In this document: positions 1-5,991 of the stretch, piece by piece
Numbering within the stretch: the first letter of the stretch is position 1
Layout: every line of letters begins with the position of its first letter
Assembly (NCBI GenBank): GCA_013331265.1
Contig: DUGS01000019.1
Coordinates: forward strand, 3,729 to 9,719
Origin: Methanosarcina sp.
Lineage (GTDB): Archaea > Halobacteriota > Methanosarcinia > Methanosarcinales > Methanosarcinaceae
Reading direction: 5' to 3'
DNA length: 5,991 bases
Program-made: the position numbers and the translations under genes
Notes under the pieces: generated by a model
The model's database searches: none
Told to the model about the DNA's origin: nothing
The model's input: only the letters and a program-made list of their open reading frames with translations

Positions 1-1536
1 TGTTGCAACAGATGGGTGTTGCGGGCCGAGTTCTGCTTCAAGGATTTGCAAATTTTCTTCATACATAGGGGTAATTAATTGCCAGAATGCGGCTCTGTAG
101 AAGGGGTCAGAGGCAGAAATAAACCAATTGAGCAGATCTTCTGCTTCAAGTGCCTCTTTTGCATGGTAGAAGGCTTCAGTTAAAGCGGTTTCGTGTTCTG
201 GGGTTATTGCTTTGATATCGAGATCTTCTATTTTGTTACTGTAGTAAGCAAGTAAAAATTGATGAGTATTTTTTTTATCAGTAGAATCTTGATATTCTTG
301 GAGGCTTTTTCTCATTAACTGGTGAATAGAATATTTACCATTGGCATCTCTTTTGATAAAGGAAAACTTAATCAGTTCTGAAAATGCACCGGCTGGAAAT
401 CCTGTATCAAACTTTTTCATCAATATTTCGAACAGTTCTCTATCCCAAAAATTAGGTGCTGAGAGCACTTTTAAAGCTCGAATTTCGTTGCCTTCGAGGT
501 ATTTCACAAATTTGTCGAAGATCTTTGGTTGTGTTTTGCCGAAATCTTCAGGAGTAGGCTGCCTTTTCTTGGTTATCTTTTCAAAAGTATCAACAGACAG
601 GTTAAGGTAGTACGGAACTCTCTCACTAGCTTTAATGATTATGTCTCGAATCTCCTTATTTTCGATACCGCAATCCTCTAAAAATTCTTGACAATAACTT
701 TCTGGAAGCTCGTCCACTTGGCGCTGTTCCAGATACATATCCCAATCAGGATCACACTCCGGAACCCATAACAATTTTTCTCGTCCGCATACAATCCATG
801 AAACCCCAGGCATGTTTGGAATAAGATTGTCCCTTATCCATTCGTCTTTTTCATGGAAACTGCCTTTATCCCTTAAACCTTCCCAGAGAGCTTCGTAAGT
901 GTCAATAAAAATGTATGCCTTTGAATCTGTGCCTAAATAATCCGTAAAATCTGCAGCAAAAAATCCGGGCAATAATTTTTCTATTTCAGGGGCTTCCATA
1001 GCTGTAAGTACATTTATGTATATAGCCTGTTCTTTTAAAATTCTCCTGACGTTGTCTGGAGCATTGTTTATAATGTCCCAAACCAATCTTGCAGGTCCAA
1101 ATTCATTAAGGGCATCTATCATTTTGCTGAAGAATTTCCCTTCTTTTATCAAAGGATAGTTTTCTATTAGCAGGGGAATTTCAGGATGGAGTTTTTTCCA
1201 GTATATAGCATGAGCAATATTGAAAAGGTAAAACTTAGCTTTGGATTTCTCCTGAATCTTATTTCTCAGAGTAATTAAAAAAGTACCTGATTCTCTGTAG
1301 GTCTTTGTGTTCAGATCAATGGCTGCCCACACTACTTCGGGATACTCTTCGTCCAGCATCTTTTGCAATTCTTTCTGCAACTTACTTTTCCCGATTCCTG
1401 CAATTCCATAGTAAAATAGTACGTTATATTCTTTAGTTCCCGAATTCTGGATATTTTCTCTGAAAGCCTGAATGCAGGCTTCCCTATCAACAAATACTCT
1501 CTCTTTCCCAAAGTAAGTTGTAGGACCAATGGGCAT
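1..1536 (-). CDS. STAND-class NTPase with C-terminal TPR repeats, 3' end cut off by the window edge
   Basis: Reading the minus strand from ATG at 1536 gives 512 codons without a stop to position 1, so the C-terminus is missing. Visible in order: an entry motif RVFVDRE (residues 11-17), Walker A GIAGIGKSK (44-52, K50 and S51 binding nucleotide), Walker B AYIFID (207-212, D212) followed by TYE (213-215), a sensor-like CGRE (250-253), a degenerate GxP motif ERVPYYL (305-311), a winged-helix-like segment (about 353-418) containing SIHQLMRKSL, then helical repeats ending in LGPQHPSVAT (503-512), the hallmark of kinesin-light-chain-type TPRs. Family knowledge: STAND proteins are ATP-driven cytoplasmic switches in which repeats sense a ligand and the NTPase oligomerises; many serve signalling or antiviral defence. 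No effector domain precedes the NTPase. The start is favoured by GGGGAG six bases upstream. It diverges from the SNF2 gene. The ligand and output are unknown; the class assignment is firm, the role is not. Confidence 0.9.
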   Translation of the reverse strand, partial: MPIGPTTYFGKERVFVDREACIQAFRENIQNSGTKEYNVLFYYGIAGIGKSKLQKELQKMLDEEYPEVVWAAIDLNTKTYRESGTFLITLRNKIQEKSKAKFYLFNIAHAIYWKKLHPEIPLLIENYPLIKEGKFFSKMIDALNEFGPARLVWDIINNAPDNVRRILKEQAIYINVLTAMEAPEIEKLLPGFFAADFTDYLGTDSKAYIFIDTYEALWEGLRDKGSFHEKDEWIRDNLIPNMPGVSWIVCGREKLLWVPECDPDWDMYLEQRQVDELPESYCQEFLEDCGIENKEIRDIIIKASERVPYYLNLSVDTFEKITKKRQPTPEDFGKTQPKIFDKFVKYLEGNEIRALKVLSAPNFWDRELFEILMKKFDTGFPAGAFSELIKFSFIKRDANGKYSIHQLMRKSLQEYQDSTDKKNTHQFLLAYYSNKIEDLDIKAITPEHETALTEAFYHAKEALEAEDLLNWFISASDPFYRAAFWQLITPMYEENLQILEAELGPQHPSVAT

Positions 1537-1542
1537 GTATAT

Positions 1543-1548
1543 CTCCCC
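1543..1548 (-). promoter_or_regulatory. Ribosome binding site of the STAND gene
   Basis: On the minus strand GGGGAG is followed by six bases (ATATAC) and then ATG at 1536. This is a good archaeal Shine-Dalgarno match at normal spacing and decides the start. The frame stays open upstream to a TGA at 1701-1699 but contains no ATG there; the only alternative I saw is a GTG at 1638, which has no comparable site before it. Confidence 0.7.
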
Positions 1549-1572
1549 AGGCCAGTTTTCCGATAAACTGAG

Positions 1573-1589
1573 CTTCCGATCTGTGGAAG
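1573..1589 (-). repeat. Small inverted repeat in the STAND leader
   Basis: CTTCC and GGAAG are separated by seven bases, giving a possible 5-bp hairpin in the leader about 24 bases before the ribosome binding site. It is short enough to be chance. It could be a weak RNA hairpin or a half-site pair for a dimeric regulator. Confidence 0.3.
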
Positions 1590-1729
1590 TATTTTCAACT
1601 TGCCCTATATTACACTGCTGAAATCTTTCAATTTCAATACCCAGAAAAAGAAACACATCAATAATAAGCCGAAAATTTTTTAGAATACCATTGTAAAATC
1701 AGAGCTTTGAAACGGCTTGTCCCCTATCA

Positions 1730-1741
1730 TTTTTAATATAT
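1730..1741 (+). promoter_or_regulatory. Candidate TATA box for the SNF2-SWIM operon
   Basis: TTTTTAATATAT is centred about 27 bases before the ATG at 1763. Archaeal transcription usually starts about 25 bases after the TATA centre, which would put the first transcribed base at or next to the start codon and make the mRNA leaderless or nearly so. In agreement, the pyrimidine- and AT-rich stretch just before the ATG holds no Shine-Dalgarno sequence. The TFB-recognition element upstream of it is weak, so the assignment is tentative. Confidence 0.45.
1732..1741 (-). promoter_or_regulatory. Candidate TATA box for the STAND gene
   Basis: Read on the minus strand, purine-rich GAAGGAAGA is followed by TATATTAAAA, an arrangement like an archaeal BRE plus TATA box. 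It shares bases with the plus-strand candidate. If it is used, the STAND mRNA would start near 1710 and carry a leader of about 175 bases, a length that is not unusual for Methanosarcina transcripts. Confidence 0.35.
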
Positions 1742-1762
1742 CTTCCTTCTTTATACAAATAT

Positions 1763-4700
1763 ATGATAATTCTTCATGCAGGAAGAGTTGAAACACAGTT
1801 TTTCTTATGGGGCGAAAGCCCGGCTGAAAATGAAATTCCGGTTGTTCGGCGTGGGAGAAAGCCTAAAAATCCTATTGTAAAGCCTTATCCTTATGATTCG
1901 GGATTTGAAAACCTGTCTTCCACTCTTGAGCTGCTGCTGGGCATTACTGGCCGGAAAAAGGCAGAGAAAATCAACGTCTGGGTCCCTACGGTAGGCGGGA
2001 ATCCTGTCCCTTCAAGCCCTCTTGTTGCTGAAATCCCTGATTCGAAAGCAGAACCTTCACTGGCTCCCTGGACTGTTCATGCATATCCTCTGGAAGCTGA
2101 AGAAGCTATTGTTCTCCTCTGCACCTGTATGGGGAAACGGGTTCTTGCTCCCGGCATAATCTCGGGAAATGACCTCCTCTGGTGGGCAGATGCCCTGAAA
2201 TTTGCAGGTTCGCTGGTAGCAGGACAGAAATACCTTCCCGGGGTCAGAGGCGGGGAAGGGGAGTACAGGGCTTTCTGGGAACCCGTATTTTCCGGAGAAG
2301 ATGCAGGAGAGCTGGCAAAACTTTCAAAGCAAATGCCTCCCGCTGCAAGGGCTCTTGCTCCTGAAGCCTCTTCCATGCCGCCGGAAATGCCTGCTGCTTT
2401 AGCGGCAAGACAGTTTATTGAAGACTCTCTTGACCGGATAGTCCGCTCCGAGATTGGAGAAAAAAAGCTTTCAAAAGAGACGCGCAAAAGAAAATCATTT
2501 GACAGCATTCATGACGCCTGGGTTTCTGCTCTTAAAAGCCCTGACGGGCTGATCTCTGGAGACGAAAAAGAACTTCTGCAGCTTGCTTCCCGGTCTCGTG
2601 AATGGCAGCGCCCCCTCATTATCCTTACTACTTCTCCTTTCAGGTTCTGTTTCCGTCTTGAAGAACCGGCTTCGGAAGAAGAAATCGAAGAAACCGAAGA
2701 AACTGAAGCCGGGAAAAGAGATACTAAAAAAAGCAGGGAAGGGATAGCTGACATAGAAGTTCCCGAAGGGCTCTGGTATGTCCGCTACCTGCTTCAGTCC
2801 TACGAGGACCCAAGCCTTCTGATCCCCGTAAAAGAAGCCTGGAAGCCAAAGAAGGGCAGCCCGTTGAAAAAATACGATGTGAAAAACATTCGCCAATTTC
2901 TATTATCTTCCCTCGGGCAGGCTTCCAGTATCAGTGCAGAAATTGCTTCCAGTCTTGAGGCTCCCAACCCTTCAGGATATTCCCTTGATACGAAAGAGGC
3001 TTACCGCTTCCTGACTGAAAATGCAGCGGCTTTGAGCCAGGCGGGTTTTGGGCTGCTTCTCCCTAGCTGGTGGACCCGTAAAGGTACAAAAACCCATTTA
3101 AAAGCCCAGGCTAAGGTTAAGGGCAAGAAGAAGTTACAGGCCGGAAACGGGCTAACTCTTGATGAAATCGTCAGCTTTGACTGGGAAATCGCCCTTGGGG
3201 ACAGGGTGTTAACAGTCAGAGAACTGCAGGCTCTTGCAAAACTTAAAGCTCCGCTTGTGAAATCCCGCGGGCAGTGGGTCGAGGTAAACGATGCGGAAAT
3301 TCGTGCTGCTCTTGATTTCTGGAAGAAAAACCCACACGGGGAAGCAAGTCTGCGCGAAGTCCTGAAGCTGGCAGTGGGAGCTTCCGAAAAAGCCGACGGT
3401 GTGGATGTTGAAGGGCTTAATGCAGCTGGCTGGATTGGAGAATTAATCAGCCGCTTAAAGGACAAAACCGGATTTGAAGAACTCCCTGCTCCTGATGTTT
3501 TTTCGGGAACTCTTCGTCCCTACCAGTTCCGCGGTTACTCCTGGCTTGCTTTCCTGAGGCAGTGGGGAATAGGGGCCTGCCTTGCAGACGACATGGGGCT
3601 TGGTAAAACCGTCCAGACTTTAGCTCTTATCCAGCACGACATGGAACAGGTTAAAGAAAAGGGTGAGGAACGTAAAGATGCAAAACCGATTAAAGCTCCA
3701 AAACCGGTTCTTCTTGTCTGTCCTACCTCTGTTATCAATAACTGGAAAAAAGAGGCTGCCCGCTTTACTCCGGAACTTTCGGTAATGGTCCACCACGGGA
3801 CCAGCCGAAAAAAAGAAGAGGAATTCAAAAAGGAAGCCATGAGTCATGCTATTGTTGTCTCAAGCTATGGGCTTTTGCAGCGGGATGTTAAGTTTTTAAA
3901 AGGGGTCCCCTGGGCTGGAGTAGTACTTGACGAAGCCCAGAATATCAAAAACCCTGAAACTAAACAGGCAAAGGCGTCCAGGGCTCTGGAAGCCGATTAC
4001 CGTATAGCCCTTACAGGGACTCCGGTAGAAAATAACGTGGGAGACCTCTGGTCCATAATGGAGTTTTTAAACCCTGGCTTCCTGGGCAGCCAGGCAGGTT
4101 TCAAGCGGAATTTCTTTATCCCCATTCAGGCTGAAAGAGATCCTGAGGCTGCCAGGAGGCTAAAAGAAATTACCGGCCCCTTCATCCTGCGCCGTTTGAA
4201 AACCGATACTTCGATCATCTCCGACCTTCCTGAAAAAATGGAGATGAAAACCTATTGTACACTTACAAAAGAACAGGCTTCCCTCTATGCTGCAGTCCTC
4301 GAAGACATCGGAGAGGCAATGGAAGAAGCTGATGAAGGCATCCAGAGAAAAGGCATAATCCTGTCTGCCCTTACCAGGTTAAAACAGGTCTGCAACCATC
4401 CGGCACAGTTTTTGAAGGATAACTCCGCTGTACCCGGCAGGTCAGGAAAAGTCGCAAGGCTTACTGAAATGCTGGATACAGTCCTGGAAAACGGGGAAAA
4501 AGCCCTTGTTTTCACCCAGTTTGCGGAGATGGGCAGAATGCTAAAAGAGCACCTGCAGGCAAGTTTTGGCTGTGAAGTCCTTTTCCTGCACGGCGGGGTC
4601 CCAAGAAAGCAGCGGGACAGGATGATTGAGCGCTTCCAGGAGGGAAAAGAATATCTCCCTATATTTGTCCTCTCCCTGAAAGCCGGAGGTACGGGGCTTA

Positions 4701-4984
4701 ACCTTACAGGAGCTAATCACGTTTTCCACTTTGACCGCTGGTGGAACCCGGCTGTTGAAAACCAGGCTACAGACAGGGCATTCCGTATAGGCCAGACGAA
4801 AAACGTTGAGGTGTATAAGTTCATCTGTGCAGGCACGCTTGAAGAAAAAATAGATGAGATTATCGAGCGCAAAGTGCAGGTTGCAGAGAACGTCGTCGGA
4901 ACAGGGGAAGACTGGCTGACAGAACTTTCCAACGATGAATTGAAAGATATTTTTGCTCTTCGAGAAGAAGCGGTAGGTGAATAA
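1763..4984 (+). CDS. SNF2-family DNA-dependent ATPase (SNF2/RapA-like helicase with SNF2-associated domain)
   Basis: The 1073-residue protein is complete. The N-terminal half is family-specific: an RRGRKPK basic patch (29-35), a Glu-rich linker (about 300-327), then an SNF2-associated domain of the DUF3670/PF12419 type (about 400-530, with LLLPSWW at 431-437). The C-terminal half is an intact SNF2 motor: LRPYQFRGYSWL (584-595), motif I DDMGLGKT (609-616, K615), Ia LLVCPTS (650-656), II DEAQ (723-726), III LTGTPVENN (750-758), CNHP (877-880), IV LVFTQF (915-920), V KAGGTGLNLT (973-982), DRWWNP (991-996) and VI QATDRAFRIGQ (1001-1011). Such proteins couple ATP hydrolysis to movement on double-stranded DNA and displacement of bound proteins, usually without strand unwinding. 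The ATG at 1763 is chosen because MIILHAGRVE resembles the usual start of this family as I recall it; there is no ribosome binding site. The SWIM gene follows after one base. Its DNA target and cellular role are unknown. Confidence 0.95.
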   Translation: MIILHAGRVETQFFLWGESPAENEIPVVRRGRKPKNPIVKPYPYDSGFENLSSTLELLLGITGRKKAEKINVWVPTVGGNPVPSSPLVAEIPDSKAEPSLAPWTVHAYPLEAEEAIVLLCTCMGKRVLAPGIISGNDLLWWADALKFAGSLVAGQKYLPGVRGGEGEYRAFWEPVFSGEDAGELAKLSKQMPPAARALAPEASSMPPEMPAALAARQFIEDSLDRIVRSEIGEKKLSKETRKRKSFDSIHDAWVSALKSPDGLISGDEKELLQLASRSREWQRPLIILTTSPFRFCFRLEEPASEEEIEETEETEAGKRDTKKSREGIADIEVPEGLWYVRYLLQSYEDPSLLIPVKEAWKPKKGSPLKKYDVKNIRQFLLSSLGQASSISAEIASSLEAPNPSGYSLDTKEAYRFLTENAAALSQAGFGLLLPSWWTRKGTKTHLKAQAKVKGKKKLQAGNGLTLDEIVSFDWEIALGDRVLTVRELQALAKLKAPLVKSRGQWVEVNDAEIRAALDFWKKNPHGEASLREVLKLAVGASEKADGVDVEGLNAAGWIGELISRLKDKTGFEELPAPDVFSGTLRPYQFRGYSWLAFLRQWGIGACLADDMGLGKTVQTLALIQHDMEQVKEKGEERKDAKPIKAPKPVLLVCPTSVINNWKKEAARFTPELSVMVHHGTSRKKEEEFKKEAMSHAIVVSSYGLLQRDVKFLKGVPWAGVVLDEAQNIKNPETKQAKASRALEADYRIALTGTPVENNVGDLWSIMEFLNPGFLGSQAGFKRNFFIPIQAERDPEAARRLKEITGPFILRRLKTDTSIISDLPEKMEMKTYCTLTKEQASLYAAVLEDIGEAMEEADEGIQRKGIILSALTRLKQVCNHPAQFLKDNSAVPGRSGKVARLTEMLDTVLENGEKALVFTQFAEMGRMLKEHLQASFGCEVLFLHGGVPRKQRDRMIERFQEGKEYLPIFVLSLKAGGTGLNLTGANHVFHFDRWWNPAVENQATDRAFRIGQTKNVEVYKFICAGTLEEKIDEIIERKVQVAENVVGTGEDWLTELSNDELKDIFALREEAVGE
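4975..4980 (+). promoter_or_regulatory. Ribosome binding site of the SWIM gene inside the end of the SNF2 gene
   Basis: AGGTGA, complementary to the archaeal 16S rRNA 3' end, lies in the last sense codons of the SNF2 gene, five bases before ATG 4986. The GTG at 4977, three codons upstream in the same frame, is part of this site and so is unlikely to be the start. The layout suggests translational coupling. Confidence 0.7.
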
Positions 4985-4985
4985 A

Positions 4986-5924
4986 ATGGCAGCTTACTGG
5001 GACAGCTATGGTTATTATGAGCCCACGAAACCAATCGAGGTCAAAGGGGGTATCAAGGCAAAATCCAAACGTGGAAGCTTTGTCAAGAGTTGGTGGGCAA
5101 AACGCTGGATCGAAACTCTTGAAGGCTTTAATCTGGGAGCCAGGTTAAGCCGTGGAAAAAGCTATGCCCGTAAAGGCCAGGTAACCTCTATTAAAATAGA
5201 GACAGGACTTGTAAGGGCTAAAGTCCAGGGTTCAGACCCCAGGCCCTATTCGGTAACAATAAAAGTACGGACCCTAACAGGTTCCGAATGGGAACGCCTT
5301 GCAGAAAAACTTGCCCTGAAACCTATCTTTGCGGCAAAGCTCCTCTCAGGTGAGATGCCGGAAGATATAGACTCTGTATTCAGGGAAATAGGCCTTTCCC
5401 TCTTTCCTGAAACACTCGACGACCTTGAAACAGACTGCTCCTGCCCTGATTGGTCAAACCCATGTAAGCACATTGCAGCCGTCTACTACCTGCTCGGGGA
5501 AGAATTTGATAGGGACCCCTTCCTTATCTTTAAGTTAAGGGGCGTGGACATGGACGATTTTATGTCCATTCTCGGAAAGGGCTTTGTTCCGGAAACGGTA
5601 GGTCGGGTAGCAGAAGCGGGGGTTCTTATAGAAAGGCCTGATGATAAAACCGGAACTGCACTCGAAGCTGAAATCTCTCCAGTTTCTCCTGAGCCTCTTC
5701 CCCTTGATCCTGATGCTTTCTGGGGCAGGTTCCCTGAATACTCTGAAGAGAAAAAAAGACCCACCTTTGAGGCTCACATCCCTCCGGTTCCAGCCGCCCT
5801 TCCAAAAAGGCTTGGAAAATTCCCCTTCTGGTGCGGCGAAGAAGATCTGCTTGAAGCACTGGAGGGAATCTACAAAAAAGCTTCAACTGCAGGGATGATG
5901 ATCTTTCTTGGAGAACGTAAATGA
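4986..5924 (+). CDS. SWIM-type zinc-finger protein, partner of the SNF2 ATPase
   Basis: The 312-residue protein carries one SWIM motif, CSCPDWSNPCKH (C151, C153, C160, H162; C-x-C-x6-C-x-H), with all four zinc ligands present. The N-terminal part has a lysine-rich, Trp-rich segment (SWWAKRW, 35-41) followed by a region with ARKGQV and KVQGSDPRPY typical of SWIM proteins paired with SNF2 ATPases (COG4279-like, by recollection). The C-terminus has a Pro-rich stretch, then RLGKFPFWCGEEDLL. SWIM domains bind DNA or proteins; no enzymatic residues are apparent, and there is no signal peptide or membrane segment, so it should be cytoplasmic. One base separates it from the SNF2 stop codon, and its ribosome binding site is inside that gene, so the two are almost certainly one operon. 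The pairing implies that it targets or regulates the ATPase, but that is inference. The length looks complete. Confidence 0.92.
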   Translation: MAAYWDSYGYYEPTKPIEVKGGIKAKSKRGSFVKSWWAKRWIETLEGFNLGARLSRGKSYARKGQVTSIKIETGLVRAKVQGSDPRPYSVTIKVRTLTGSEWERLAEKLALKPIFAAKLLSGEMPEDIDSVFREIGLSLFPETLDDLETDCSCPDWSNPCKHIAAVYYLLGEEFDRDPFLIFKLRGVDMDDFMSILGKGFVPETVGRVAEAGVLIERPDDKTGTALEAEISPVSPEPLPLDPDAFWGRFPEYSEEKKRPTFEAHIPPVPAALPKRLGKFPFWCGEEDLLEALEGIYKKASTAGMMIFLGERK

Positions 5925-5937
5925 ATTCTTTCGCATA

Positions 5938-5972
5938 TTTTTCTTCAAGGCGAGTAATATTTTTTGCCTTTT
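5938..5972 (+). terminator. Oligo-T terminator region after the SWIM gene
   Basis: Two T runs (5938-5942, and six Ts at 5960-5965) start 14 bases after the TGA, with a third at 5969-5972. Archaeal RNA polymerase often terminates at such oligo-T tracts without a stable hairpin. A weak inverted repeat, AAGGC at 5947-5951 and GCCTT at 5966-5970, surrounds the second run. TTTTATA at 5969-5975 might instead be a TATA box for a gene beyond the window. Confidence 0.5.
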
Positions 5973-5991
5973 ATACGAAGAAGCGTAAAAC

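Larger units (their letters stand above)
1537..1762. other. Divergent intergenic region
   Basis: These 226 bases separate two genes transcribed away from each other. The region is AT-rich (15 G/C in the 60 bases 1621-1680). It holds the STAND ribosome binding site, a small inverted repeat CTTCC-7 bases-GGAAG at 1573-1589, and AT-rich TATA-like sequence near 1728-1760. No convincing gene is seen. A 16-codon reading frame from ATG 1730 on the minus strand has no ribosome binding site. Confidence 0.75.

Noticed and set aside
341..610. 89-codon plus-strand reading frame
   Set aside because: It is antisense to the STAND winged-helix region, with no family resemblance and no ribosome binding site seen.
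1332..1598. 88-codon minus-strand reading frame
   Set aside because: It overlaps the STAND gene in another frame, across the Walker A region. The STAND frame has recognisable motifs and a ribosome binding site; this one has neither.
1680..1730. 16-codon minus-strand leader peptide starting at ATG 1730
   Set aside because: There is no ribosome binding site, and it overlaps the proposed promoter and its start region, so it may not even be transcribed. It looks like chance.
3001..3465. 154-codon minus-strand reading frame inside the SNF2 gene, and similar antisense frames at 2077-2508 and 2495-2896
   Set aside because: Ser/Arg/Phe-rich composition and position fully antisense to a well-supported gene mark these as shadows.
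4977..4985. GTG start for the SWIM gene, giving three more residues
   Set aside because: The GTG sits inside the AGGTGA ribosome binding site that serves ATG 4986 with a five-base spacer.
5641..5898. 85-codon plus-strand frame in the SWIM gene
   Set aside because: It is out of frame within a gene whose C-terminus matches its family; no independent start signal.
1..5991. CRISPR array, tRNA/rRNA, insertion sequence, or a frameshift in the main genes
   Set aside because: No regularly spaced repeats, clover-leaf-like sequence, transposase or terminal repeats were seen, and the three main frames are uninterrupted. Small structured RNAs cannot be excluded by eye.

Overview
The window looks like a chromosomal piece of a methanogenic archaeon of the Methanosarcina type. 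The support is the style of the proteins (a STAND ATPase with kinesin-light-chain-like TPRs, and a long SNF2 ATPase paired with a SWIM zinc-finger protein), TATA-like AT-rich elements instead of bacterial -35/-10 boxes, GGAG/GGTGA-type ribosome binding sites, and oligo-T runs after the last gene. The genus is an inference from family resemblance, not from a database search.

Layout. Positions 1-1536 (minus strand) hold the N-terminal 512 residues of a STAND-class NTPase. It runs off the left edge just as its TPR repeats begin. It is uninterrupted, with Walker A, Walker B, a GR sensor-like motif and a winged-helix-like segment. Positions 1537-1762 are an AT-rich divergent intergenic region with a candidate two-way promoter near 1728-1760 and the leader of the STAND gene. 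Positions 1763-4984 (plus) encode a complete 1073-residue SNF2-family ATPase with an upstream SNF2-associated domain and all the classical helicase motifs intact. After a single spacer base, 4986-5924 (plus) encodes a 312-residue SWIM-type zinc-finger protein whose ribosome binding site lies in the last codons of the SNF2 gene. Positions 5925-5991 hold T-rich terminator-like sequence and possibly the promoter of a next gene.

How the genes may work together. The SNF2 and SWIM genes form a tight, probably translationally coupled pair. This is a recurring partnership in prokaryotes, and the likely role is ATP-driven remodelling or translocation on DNA, with the SWIM protein as a nucleic-acid- or protein-binding partner. 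The STAND gene is transcribed away from them and has visibly lower GC in the lines sampled. STAND NTPases with TPR sensors are often signalling or antiviral switches, so this could be an accessory gene inserted next to a conserved operon. A functional link between the two sides is speculative. I see no CRISPR array, tRNA, rRNA or insertion sequence.
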